NCBI RefSeq assembly: GCF_045679555.1 | Contig: NC_092115.1 | Span: 36,960,728 to 37,024,727 of the forward strand | Direction: 5' to 3' | Length of the DNA stretch: 64,000 nucleotides | Origin: Salvelinus alpinus | Lineage: Eukaryota > Chordata > Actinopteri > Salmoniformes > Salmonidae | Part shown: piece after piece, positions 33,057 to 44,689 of the stretch | How the letters are laid out: every line of letters starts with the position of its first letter | How positions within the stretch are numbered: position 1 is the first letter of the stretch | Program-made: the position numbers and the translations under genes | Notes under the pieces: model-generated | Database searches by the model: none | What the model was told of the DNA's origin: nothing | Seen by the model: only the letters and a program-made list of their open reading frames with translations

Positions 33057-34270
33057 TTACACTACCGTTCTAAAGTTTGGGGTCACTAAAAAAATATCTT
33101 ATTTTTAAAACGAGAGCACATTTTTTCTCCATTAAAATAACATCAAATTGATCAGAAATACAGTGTAGACATTGTTAATGTTGTAAATGACTATTGTAGC
33201 TGGAAACGGCTCATTTTTAATGGAATATCTACATAGGTGTACAGAGGCCCATTATCAGCAACCATCACTCCTGTGTTCCAATGGCACGTTGTGTTAGCTA
33301 ATCCAAGTTTCTCATTTTAATAGGCTAATTGATCATTAGAAAACCCTTTTGCAATTATGTTAGCACAGCTGAAAACTGTTGTTCTGATTAAAGAAGCAAT
33401 TAAACTGGCCTTCTTTAGACCAGTTGAGTATCTGGAGCATCAGCACTTGTGGGTTCAATTACAGTATCACGCCCTGACCTTAGAGAGCCTTTTTATTTCT
33501 CTATTTGGTTAGGTCAGGGTGTGATTTGGGTGGGAATTCTAGTTTTTCTATTTCTTTGTTGGCTGGGTATGGTTCCCAATCAGAGGCAGCTGTCTATCGT
33601 TGTCTCTGATTGGGGATCATACTTAGGCAGCCTTTTTTCCACCTTTAGTTTGTGGGATCTTGTTTTTGGTTAGTTGCTGTGTTAGTGCTACAAAACTTTA
33701 CGTGTCGTTTATTCTTTCTTGTTTTTGGTGTTCATTTAATAAATTGATGATGTACGCCTACCACGCTGCACCTTGGTCCAATCCATCTTTCAACGCACGT
33801 GACATACAGGCTCAAAATGGCTAGAAACAAAGACTTTCTTCTGAAACTCATCAGTCTATTCTTGTTCTGAGAAATTAAGGCTATTCCATGCGAGAAATTG
33901 CCAAGAAACTGAAGATCTCGTACAATGCTGTATGCTACTCCCTTCACAGAACAGCGCAAACTGGCTCTAACCAGAATAGAAAGAGGAGTGGGAGGCCCCG
34001 GTGTACATTAGTGTCTAGCTTGAGAAACAGATGCCTCACAAGTCCTCAACTGGCAGCTTCATTAAATAGACCCACAAAACACCAGTCTCAAGGTCAACAG
34101 TGAAGAGGATGCTGGCCTTCTAGGCAGAGTTCCTCTGTCCAGTGTCTGTGTTCTTTTGCCCATCTTAATCTTTTCTTTTTATTGGCCAGTCTGAGATATG
34201 GCTTTTTCTTTACAACTCTGCCTAGAAGGCCATCATCCCGGAGTCACCTCTTCACTGTCGACGTTGAGTC
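33057..34270 (+). mobile_element. Tc1-like element of a third family, rearranged
   Basis: The left end is CACTACCGTTCTAAAGTTTG. The transposase N-terminus lies at about 33815-34103 and includes MREIAKKLKISYNAV, the helix-turn-helix, then RSGRPRCT. A 340-bp LTR-like element interrupts it at 33465-33804. Its 3' half is replaced by an inverted copy of its own coding region (34083-34131 pairs with 34212-34266), so the catalytic domain is missing. Confidence 0.8.
33465..33804 (+). mobile_element. LTR-like element (solo-LTR structure) with 5-bp target duplication
   Basis: Begins TATCACGCCC (probably TGTCACG mutated) and ends CGTGACA, the TG...CA pattern of an LTR. Identical pentamers TACAG flank it at 33460-33464 and 33805-33809. 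AATAAA occurs at about 33737. It has no coding region. A related element lies at 60619-60999 in the opposite orientation, sharing 'gtgggaattct' and 'aatcagaggcag' blocks. Confidence 0.78.
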
Positions 34271-37200
34271 CCTCTTTTTAACGCATTGCATCAATATATT
34301 TTATTAAACTAAATCACCAGTGCTGTGGCAAATGCCACCTCACCACACGTTTCTGGCGGCCCAGTATGGGTGCAAATCCGATTCAAAAGTCGAACATGCA
34401 CGAGATGGTGCGCATGAGCAAGATGAAACACCATTGCACGAGCAAACTGAGTCGAGAGAGAAGAAATGTGGTCGAGCGAGCAGAGGACGGGTCCCGCGAG
34501 TGCACAGGCAAGTCGAGAGCGCTATAATTAAACTTGAGATCTTGTGTAACTTTAAGCGAGCAGAAAGAACATCAATGTCACAGATCAAAAATAAAAATGT
34601 ATTAAATAGTACATATAGAACAGTAAGCAAAGATCTGTGATAATTGTTTTTTAAATATTTTTTTTATCTGGTCAGATAAACACTCAACAGCCTACTCGAC
34701 CGCTCGGAGGCGTCAGCATGGTCCTAAAACACACCGTTGCCTCGTTTTGCATCACATTCCAATTCTAAAACTGGGGGGGACAAAAATGCAATTTCAGAAT
34801 GTGGGGGGACATGTCCCCACCGTCCCCAGTGAAAGTTGTTCCCCTGCAATATTTACCCAGAGGAAAATGGGGGAGGGTCATGCTTTTTCAATTTCAGTCA
34901 GGGGGAGGGTTTAGTATTTTGCAGCATATTTGACTAGAATAAATACTTGCCATAGGCCTACTTGCGCAATGTACTGAACTATGCATGCCACAGTAAGGGA
35001 TGGATATTCCAACCCTGAGCCCCGGCCTGCTCTGCTCTTGCTGATCAAAAACTTTTTTTGTGCGCTGCCTAACCAATGGCTGTGCTGTGTAGGCCTATGG
35101 TGGCAGTTCAAGAGGAGTCAAAGGCTTCTTCCAAAAATTGTTTTTGATTAAGCCTAGTCCAAAACATTTATGCGGACGAGCCTATAACCTATGTTCTGTT
35201 CAATTTGAGAAGGAGAGTGTGAAGATGAGGAATATGTTTCTTGCTCATGATGTATATTTATCAGAGTTATTGACCTCACAATTGTCCAGATTCGAGTAAC
35301 TTACATTGTGGTGCTGAAACTTAAAGCAGCAGCCGCGACACAATCAATCAGAAATGGACAGCTCATGGTGCTGAAAGTAGGCAAATTCTAGTAGGCATAA
35401 TTCATTTAAACCCTCTTATTTTAGACTTACTAACAACAAGAGGGCTTTGTGTTGGAGCTTGTTTCTTCCTATTTAAGAAATAAGAGGTAGGCCTACCTGT
35501 TTGACAGATAAAATTAGGCTATAGGCTGCTATATTCATAGATTTTATATAGCAGCCTGCATTCCTCCACCCACCATGCACTCCACCCACCATAAAATAGC
35601 CTATCTCCATGTCAGTGAAGGGCTGTTAAAGTTAAAACCAAGACTCAAATTGAGGGAGTATGAGAGGGTATGCCATAGGTTTACTTTAGAAAATGGCAAA
35701 AAGCACAGATCTACCCTTTGTTAGCTTACAATAAAACTGATCCAATTATATAACAGCACTTTGGTCTACAATGCTTTATGTTAGAAACAAGCTGTAAAAT
35801 ACCTGGGAAAGACGTGACTCCGATGCATATGAGGATATCATTGTTAGTTTCTTTTACATTCAGAGGCTGCGCTACAACTTTCTACAGCTGAGGAGACAAA
35901 ACATTGACTTGCATGGGAAGTAAATCTAATTCTGTCACTATCAATTGATTAAGATATTCACTTTCTGTACAATGGAAGATGTTTAAACCCAGACAGCTTT
36001 TAGGAAAACAATTGTGAACTTCTCTCGTTGGGTTAAACCACAGAAGTAGCCAGCAGAACTTCTTCAGGATTGGTGTCCTGTCTGCGGGATGGTTGAGCTA
36101 ACGTAGGCTAATGTGATTAGCATGAGGTTGTAAGATTATTATTTTTTTCGCAGGACATAGATATATCTGATATGGGCAGAAAGCTTAAATTCTTGTTAAT
36201 CTAACTGCACTGTCCAATTTACAGTAGCTATTAGAGTGAAAGAATACCATGCTATTGTTTGAGGAGAGTGTACAATTATGAACTTGAAAATGTATGAATA
36301 AACCAATTAGGCACATTTGGTCTTGATACAACATTTTGAATAGATATGCAAGATTTCACTGGATCACTCTAAAACTTTGCACATACAGTGCTGCCATCTA
36401 GTGGCCAAAGTCTAAATTCAGTCTGCGCTAGAATAATTCATTATGCCCTTTCTCTTGCATTTCAAAGATGGTACAATTTTTATTTTTCAAACAGTTTTTT
36501 TTTTCTTTGTATTATCTTTTACCAGATCTAATATGTTATATTCTCCTACATTCCTTTCACATTTAGACAAACTTCAAAAGTTTTTCCTTTCAAATGGTAT
36601 CAATAATATGCATATCCTTGCTTCAGGGCCTGAGCTACAGGCAGTTAGATTTGGGTATGTCATTTTAGGCGAAAATTGAAAAAAAGGGGCGGATCCTTTC
36701 AAGCTTTTTTTTTTTTCATCAGTAGGCCTAACTTTTGACAGTACCATGCTCAGATTCCTAATGACATCTCAGATTTAATCATTTGCAAACAGGGACAGTT
36801 TCGTTGCAAACAAGACACACTGATTTGGCGTTGGAGAAAAATGATAAGATGAACACAGACCTACCTCTGTCCATTCTTAGCTTGTAATTTCTGTCATTTG
36901 TATGGTATAAAAAAAAGATTCTGATATGTACAATCAAATGCAATTGCATGAAATGTTTCTAAAAGGCTCGTTTTTTTCTCAGACCTGCAAATACAATGAT
37001 AGATTCATGAAATGCTTTTACTATAAAGGAGATCTTTCCACCCCTACTCTTGTCCATGGTGGTCTGTGAACCCACAACCTTCTGGCCCGCAGCCCTGTGC
37101 GCTATCAAAATTCCTGCTTTGCCATGCAATGCTTACAGGACAAAGAACAGTTTCTAAAACTGCAGTTCTAAGGCTCTGGTCTGTCCAAGTGAGGGTAAAT

Positions 37201-37640
37201 GGTAGAAATGTTCTCTGCTATCCACTTTATGTTTAAATTATTATTTTGGGTATTGGGGAGGGTCACTTGTTTTTTTTCAAGCATTCGGGGACGGTTTAGG
37301 GAAAATATATTTCCTGAAGGGAGGGCCATCCATTTTCATTTCAGAGGTCAGATTTTCTCCATGTAACCCTTATTATAAATAACATTCACTCCCTCAGGTT
37401 AGGCAGGGCTCTGGTTCTTGTTGTACTATATCCTGTAAAAATGTTATTATTACTGTTATTAGTACTGTCATTTCAGTGAATTCAGAAAAAAGTGGGACAC
37501 ATTTTGCATTTCTGTCTTCTGTAAACCTTCTTCAGACATCTATCCAACATATTAGCCCAACACATTTCTGAAATCCTCAGATGTTTCCTAATCACACAAA
37601 ATGTAATTGTCATTGCAGTAAAATTAAGACTATAATAATG
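34271..37640. other. no gene recognised; unclassified repeat-like sequence
   Basis: AT-rich. It holds fragments that look repetitive: a G-rich 'ggggggacatgtcccc' segment near 34800-34860, and the widespread 'ctgccatctagtggc' motif at about 36393. A similar 'ggggagggtcac' segment occurs near 37256. Reading frames up to about 106 codons (34320-34640) have no domain. No exon is supported. Confidence 0.45.
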
Positions 37641-37654
37641 GTGTCCCAGTTTAT

Positions 37655-37974
37655 CTAATAATAATAATAATAATACATGGGACTTATATAGTGCTTTTCA
37701 AGGACCCAAAGTCTTTTTACAATTAAAGAAATTAAAAAGAAAAACAACAAAACAGGACTCAAAACAAAACACCAGACTAGACGAGACATGAGTAAAAACA
37801 GGGGTGGGCTCAACGAAGAGAAAGAGTGTGATGTATCAGTGTATGGGGAGGTGAGGGTTGGGATTTGGATACGAACCCGGTTTAGTGTAGGGGGTAGGGT
37901 AAGTGTTAGGTGCTGCTCAGTATGATGCAGAGGAGTGTCTTAGTAGTGTATTTCTTTGCTTGCTTGTGTGTGTC
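37655..37974. repeat. unclassified interspersed repeat, left part, with (TAA)n
   Basis: Starts with a run of 'taa' repeats (about 37655-37674), followed by 'tgggacttatatagtgct', a motif common at one end of a widespread teleost repeat. The probable continuation lies at 39830-40520 beyond an inserted LINE. Confidence 0.5.
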
Positions 37975-39829
37975 AAATTAAATCACATTTTATTGGTCAC
38001 ATACACATGGTTAGCAGATGTTAATGCGAGTGTAGCGAAATGCTTGTGCTTCTAGTTCCGACAGTGCAGTAATATCTAACAAGTAACCAAACAAATTCAC
38101 AACGACTACTTTATACACACAATGTAAAGGGATGAATAAGAATATGTACATATACATATATGGATGAGCGATGGCCGTGCGGCATAGGCAAGATGCAGTA
38201 GATGGTATAGAATACAGTATATACATATGAGATGAGTAATGTTGGATATGTAGACATTATTAAAGTGGTGTTATTTAAAGTGACTAGTGATACCTTTATT
38301 AAATCCATGTATTCAATTTTTGGCAAGAGTCTGTATGTTGGCACTAGCCACTCTATGTTAGTGATTTCTGTTTAACAGTCTGATAGCCTTGAGATAGAAG
38401 CTGTTTTTCAGTCTCTCGGTCCCAGCTTTGATGCACCTATACTGACCTCGCCTTCTGGATGATAGTGGGGTGAACAGGCAGTGACTCGGGTGGTTGTTGT
38501 CCTTGATGATCTTTTTGGCCTTCCTGTGACATCAGGTGGTGTAGGTGTCCTGGAGGGCGGGTAGTTTGCCCCCAGTGATGCGTTGTGCATGCGTTGTGCA
38601 TGCGTTGTGCTACCCTCTGGAGAGCCTTGTGGATGTGGGCGGAACAGTTGCCGTACCAGGCGGTGATACAGCCCGACAGGATGCTCTCGATTGTGCATCT
38701 GTAAAATTTTGGGAGTGTTTTAGGTGACAAGACAAAGGTTGACGAGGCGCTGTTGCGCCTTCTTCACCACGTTGTCTGTGTGGGTGGACCATTTCAGTTT
38801 GTCCATGATGTGTACGCCGAGGAACTTAAAACTTTCTACCTTCTCCACTACTGTCCCGTCGATGTGGATGGGGGGATGCTCCCTCTGCTGTTTCCTGAAG
38901 TCCACGATCATCTCCTTTGTTTTGTTGATGTTGAGTGAGAGGTTATTTTCCTGACACCACACTCCGAGGGCCCTCATCTCCTCCGTGTAGGCCGTCTCAT
39001 CGTTGTTGGTAATCAAGCCTACCACTCTAGTGTCGTCTACAATCTTGATGATTGAGTTGGAGGCGTGCATGCCCACGCATTCATGGGTGAACAGGGAGTA
39101 CAAGAGAGGGCTGAGAAAGCACCTTTGTGGGGCCACAGTGTTGAGGGTCAGCGGGGTGGAGATGTTGTTTCCTACCCTCACCACCTGGTGGCGGCCTGTC
39201 AGAAAGTCCAGGACCCAGTTGCACAGAGCGGGGTCGAGACCCAGGGTATCGAGTTTGGAGGGTACTATGGTGTTAAATGCTGAGCTGTAGTCAATGAACA
39301 GCATTCTTGCATAGGTATTCCTCTTGTCCAGATGTGATAGGGCAATGTGCAGTTTGATGGTGATTGCGTCGTCTGTGGATCTATTGTGGCGGTAAGCAAA
39401 TTGGAGTGGGTCTAGGGTATCAGGTAGGGTGGAGGTGATATGATCCTTGACTAGTCTCTCAAAGCACTTCATGATGACAGAAGTGAATGCTATGGGGTCG
39501 GGGTGATAGTCATTTAGTTCAGTTACCTTCGCTTTCTTGGGAACAGGAACAATGGTGGCCATCTTGAAGCATGTGGGAACAGCAGACTGGGATAGGGATT
39601 GATTGAATATGTCCGTAAACACACCAGCCAGCTGGTCTGCACATGCTCTGAGGACACGGCTAGGGATGCCGTCTGCACCGGCAGCCTTTCGAGGGTTAAC
39701 ACGTTTAAATGTTTTACTCACGTTGGCTGCAGTGAAGGAAAGCACACAGGCTTTGGTAGCGGGCCGTGTCAGTGGCCCTGTATTGTCCTCAAAGCGAACA
39801 AAGAAGTTGTTTAATTTGCCTAGGAGCAA
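37975..39829 (-). mobile_element. 5'-truncated LINE, L2/Rex-like, with partial reverse transcriptase
   Basis: On the minus strand a 369-residue frame (38720-39829) covers most of the RT: PRKAAGADGIPSRVLRACAD, MKCFERLVKDHI, LQFAYRHNRSTDDAI, FIDYSSAFNTI, and the catalytic box as IVDDTRVVG (usual form FADDTTVVG). It continues with LGVHIMDKLKWSTH. A shifted frame (38437-38730) holds the C-terminus FYRCTIESILSGCITAWYGN. The 3' tail near 37985 reads 'aatcacattttattggtc' (as the complement). The endonuclease and the first RT blocks are missing, and the A of FADD is replaced by V. Confidence 0.88.
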
Positions 39830-40520
39830 GACGTTGATGGTTGATGTCCGCGACGGGGCTGGTTTTCTTTTTGTAATCCGTTTGTGTGTGGGGTGGGGGG
39901 GGCTTAAGAGTAGGCCTTGTCAAAGAGGTGGGGTTTTAGGAGGGACTGAAAGATGTGATGGACTCAGAGTCACGGATGGCTGGAGGGAGTTCCAGAGCCT
40001 AGGAGCAACCCTGGAGAAGGCCCTGTCGGCGAAGCTCTGGAGCTTCGACCTGTGGATAATAAGGTGGCCTGCTGTGGCGGAATGGAGTGTGCATGTGGAT
40101 TGGTGGGGGGGAGAAGGTCTGAGAGGTAAGGGGGGGGGGGGGCAAGGTGGTGAAGGGCTTTGTAGGTCAGGAGGATCTTGTAATCAATGCGTTGGGAGAC
40201 GAACGAAGGACAGGGGTGATGTGCTGCCAGGACTTGGTGTGTGCTGCAGAGTTTTTAACCATTTGGAGCTTATGGAGGAAGCTTGAGTTGATGTCGGAGA
40301 GTACTGAGTTACAGTAGTCAAGACGGGAGGAGATGAATGCATGTATGAGGGTTTAAGCAGCAGGATGGAAGAGGGAGGACCTGACTTTGGCAATGTTACG
40401 GAGGTGGAAGAATGAGGATTTGACAATGTGTCTTATGTGGTGGTCAAATGAGAGGGTGGAGTCCAGGATGATGCCAATGTTGCATGCATGGAGGGAGAGA
40501 CAGTGGTGTCGTCAATGGAT
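39830..40520. repeat. unclassified interspersed repeat, right part
   Basis: Contains 'ggtggggttttaggaggg', 'gagttccagagcctagg' and 'gtcaagacgggaggagat', phrases typical of a multi-copy teleost repeat. Frame 39603-40286 is open for 227 codons but runs across the LINE junction. It is not a real gene. Confidence 0.5.
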
Positions 40521-40524
40521 TTGT

Positions 40525-40640
40525 CCCAGTCTACCAACGCAGGAGTGGCTTTGGGACAAGTCTCTGAATGTCCTTGAGTGGCCCAGCCAGAGTCCGGATT
40601 TGAACCAGATCGAACATCTCTGGAGACCTGAAAATATTAT
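40525..40640 (+). mobile_element. Tc1 transposase 3' fragment
   Basis: Encodes [21 protein letters not shown] then NQIEHLW-type sequence, the end of the Tc1 DDE domain including the E of DD34E. No terminal repeats remain. Confidence 0.75.
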
Positions 40641-40675
40641 ACAAGTGGTTAGGAATGGTTTTTAATAAGACTAGA

Positions 40676-42590
40676 AGAGAAGTAGTCAATTTCTCCTAAA
40701 CCTTCAACCATGAAAGACTATCATGCATTTTGTTGATGTTTGTGTAGTTAAGGGCAAGGTGTGCTGCTTTGCATTGATCCAGCTGCAGCTTTGCTAGGTC
40801 TTTCTTTGCTGCACCTGATCATGTTACCGGACAGTAATCAAGACTCGACAAGATCAAAGCTTGAACTAGTACATTTGATCTTTGTGTCAAAAACACAGAA
40901 TATCTTCTCAACAACTTTGTCAATATGACCACCATGATACTGTCCATCCAAAGTGGTTTTATATGTATTTAAGACCAGTTTATTGTTAATTACCCATTCT
41001 GACACTTACTGTAACTCCTTGCGAAGAGTCTGTGAGCTCACTGGTTGTAGGTACTGATGTGTAGAGTGTGCAATCAGCAGCATGCATAGTCATTTTAGCT
41101 TCTCGTAAGACAAGTGGCAAATCATTTGTAAAAATAGAGTAACTGCAGTGAGGGATACCGCACTGTACATATCTGATGTTAGAGAAGCTTGCATTGAAGA
41201 ATACTCTTGAGTTCTATTGGTTAACACCGCAACCATGTGAGGTGATATAATGCCATTACAAGTGAGTTTTTCAATGACAAATGATGATCAATAACATCAA
41301 AGGCTACACTGAAATCTAACAATACAGCTCCAACTATCATCGTATTATTAATTTATTTTAGGTAGTGGAATTAGTTCAGCTTCCTTCCACACCTGTGGAC
41401 ACACACTCCTTTAGGCTTTGGTTAAAGACACAGCAAATAGGGGTGGCAATACAGTCTGCTACCATTCTCAATTGTTTCCTGTCTAGGGTGTATATACCTG
41501 GTGGCTTATCATTATTGATGGATAACAACTGTTTTTCCACCTCTTCCACACAATCTTGACCAAATTCAAAACGTCAGTCCTTCTCTTTCATTATTAGATC
41601 TTCAATACACAAATATGATAGTTCACTGTTCAACGTTGTCATTTCACCTCTCAGTTTGTCTACTTTACAGGTGAAATAGTCATTGAAATGGTTGGCGATA
41701 TCAAAAGGTTTTGTTAAAAATTACCCATCGACTTCAATGAACGATGAAGATGAATTGGGTTTTCTGCCCATAATATCATTTAAGATATTCTAGTCTTTCC
41801 CCTTGTTTTTTATGCCATTTATCTTGTTTTGGTAATATCATTTATTCTCTTTTTGTTAAGTCACAAAATTTCTCAATTTACAATGTGTCAACCAATCAGC
41901 TGAGCAGCCTGACTTGTTGGCCACCTCCTTTGCATCACTTCTTTGAACCATACACATTTTCAATTCATCATCGATCCAGGGAGCTCTAACAGTTCTCACA
42001 GTTACTTTCTTAACAGGTGCATGTTTGTCAACAATTGGCAAGAATAATTGTACAAATACTCAAAGTGCTGCAACTGGATTCTCCTCCTTATACACATCAG
42101 ACCAACATAAATGTTTTTACATCTTCAACAAAAGAGTCCTGAGAAAATATTTTGTATGATCTCTTACAGATAACTTTAGGCCCTGCCTTTGTAACTTTGG
42201 CTTTCCTTGTTATTGCCACAATGTTAGGGTCACTGCTACAGCCAATGGGAGCTGATATTGCTTTGGAGCAAAGCTCTGCATCATTGGTGAAGATACGATC
42301 AATACAAGTGGATGTCACAGATCCGACACTATGGTATAAACTCTAGTTGGTTGAGTGATAACCTGGGTTATGTTACAGGTATTAGTCACAGTAAGAAGCT
42401 TCCTCTTGAGAGGACATCTAGATGATAACCAGTCACCAAGAAAATACATTCCTCTTGGTGGCCTATAGCAGCACCCTAAAATAAGAGGCCTGAGGCAGGT
42501 GAACCTGCAACCACTGACTGCTGATGTAAAAAGGGCTTTATAAAATACATTTGATTGTTGAATTCTTGTCTTTATCTTGCCGGGGAACAA
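40676..42590 (-). mobile_element. LINE fragment (apurinic endonuclease part plus 3' region), decayed
   Basis: Minus-strand pieces in order: 42315-42590 (LGCCYRPPRG; TNTCNITQVITQPTRVYT), 42097-42318 (STCIDRIFTNDAELCSKAIS; NIVAITRKAKVTKAGPKV) and 41856-42041 (KHAPVKKVTVRTVRAPWIDDELK). These are the end of a LINE endonuclease and its linker. RT motifs are mostly lost between 41850 and 40676, where only degenerate sequence remains. Family is probably an L2/RTE-like salmonid LINE, distinct from 37975-39829. Confidence 0.75.
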
Positions 42591-42986
42591 AAGAGCAAGT
42601 GGTTTTCAATAGTGTGTGTGGAGTTGTACGTTTGAGCTATTATGTGGGTAGTCTCTAGCCTAGTAGCTAGATCATTTTGTGCATTAGCAAACTCCTCGTC
42701 CACTCAATAAATAACAGAAGATGGCTAAAGGACACACAGACCACCTGGGATATACATTTTTGTTCTGTCCCCAGACAAGTTTATACAAAAGCCACTGTAC
42801 AACCACGTGAAATGTAATTTGTTGGTGAATCTCTCTTGTTTTTAAATTAGTTGTAATATAAAAATGTTTTGCATCTCTGGTGGGTGAAGACTTCTATTCT
42901 AGTACATTTTAGACAAAACTTGACCAATGTGTGGGTCAAATGAGAACTTCTGTGTTGACCTTGCTTTAAAAGAGTAAGCTTAACCT
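42591..42986. other. no gene or repeat recognised
   Basis: AT-rich spacer between a LINE fragment and a TIR element; no coding sequence. Confidence 0.4.
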
Positions 42987-44262
42987 GGGGGGTATTCCAG
43001 AAAGATGGTTTAACAAATGCAGGATTCTCTGAACATACCTGGCTTTTCTTAACCAGATAAGGGAGTCCGGAAATACTTGGTTCCAGAACGTCTGCTTCTC
43101 GTTTAAGTAGCTAGGCTAAGCGAATCTCAAATTGCATGCAACATTCAAAAAGGTAGATGATAGATATGTAGTCAAAAGGCATAGCCCAGAACAAGAAACA
43201 ATTGTAACATACAACAAATGTTCACATATTTACCAAAAAAAGTAATTAATCCCCTGCCGCAAAAGCAAGAGGGAGCCTGGCAGAAAATTACTGAGTAAAT
43301 GTGTAAGTGAAGTATGGCAAACTTAATATTTAATAGGCCTAGTTTACACACATGGCTGATTAGTAATAAAGTTTTCAATTTAGAGAAGTTTTATTTCAAC
43401 ACTGGTGATATTACATGTCAAGGCTCTGGATAAATACTGTGTGTAAATTGTAGTAGCCTGCCACAGTTGCAATGGTATGCCCATTCCATAGCCTATGTAG
43501 GATGAATAATACTTTTCATGACAACACGGGAAACAATGTGTACTATGTTCAATTGTAACCCCATGGGAGTCGCAGATCTGACAAAAAAAAGGAAGATCAT
43601 GGAGTTGAATGACTGTTTCTGAAAATGACTTGGTTTGGTGAAGATGTAGGCTACAGTATTCAATAGCTACCTATTAATGCTGTGAAAAGATGTTCTATTC
43701 ACGTAGACTCTCTCATCTGGTCCAGAGGGTCTTTGAATGAGGATGTGTTCCATCTATAGAACCAATGACGCTTGGAATCTGCGAGATAAGTTAGGCTATT
43801 TATCATGTTGTCTAGTTTTATCAATTTGAGATTAGCAAAGCATCACTGGCAGTCAACTGACCGGAGCCTACTGTACCTGCAATTCTGATGCCCAGGGAAT
43901 GCAACAAAGACATTGAAACATCTCTTCTCAAAGGGATCTACTCGAAGTCCAATAACTCATTCCATTTGTAATGCATTGGGGACAATGCAGGCTCCGATGT
44001 AATTTGGATTTTCCGCAAATGGACAGTCCATAGTGACGAACAAGAATCTGATTGGCCGAGAGCCCCGTCTTTATTTACCAGGCCAGGCTAAGATCAAGTT
44101 AACCTAGTAGGTAGCAGGTTTGCTACAGAGCATTTGTTGCTATGATTTCTGATCAGGCTATACGTCAAGCTCTCTTTCTGGAAACAGGAAATTCTGAGTT
44201 TGCTCAAATTCTGGTTTGACAGATCTCGCTAACTCACTAATCTGGCTTTCTGGAATACCCCT
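42987..44262. mobile_element. non-autonomous TIR element of uncertain superfamily
   Basis: The ends are perfect inverted repeats GGGGTATTCCAGAAAG (left at about 42989) and CTTTCTGGAATACCCC (44246-44261). Subterminal sequences also pair loosely. No transposase frame is recognisable. PIF/Harbinger or ISL2EU-like is possible from the G-run ends, but the target duplication is unclear. Confidence 0.6.
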
Positions 44263-44689
44263 CTGATGCCTGAAACAACCAATGTCAAAATAACACAAGG
44301 AACACGGTCTTCTGTTTATTGCACAAATCGTACATGTTTCCAACTGCACCAGTAGAACACAATATTAGGCAGCAGTGGAATAAATCATTGATCAAAAGCC
44401 TAAAAGATGCATTCAAGAACAAAGAAAAATAGGTCAAGACCTTGAAGGGAGAAAATTGAAAATGAAAAGGAACCAAACTCAATTCACTGTTCAACTGAAT
44501 CCTGCCGATATAGGCTAATGTAACAATTGGGGAGGTAATTTACAAAAGAAAAAACAAATTACGTCATCTTTGTCTCTTCATTTTAAAAGTACTTTGTCCT
44601 CATATATAATATAAACCTCTGCAACAATACCAATCAAATATTTTGACAAATTATTTCTAAAGTCAAACAATTTGCTAAAGATGATTTCT

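Noticed and set aside
39603..40286. 227-codon open frame on the plus strand
   Set aside because: It spans the junction between a LINE antisense strand and another repeat, and has no domain; a by-product of the LINE coding on the other strand.
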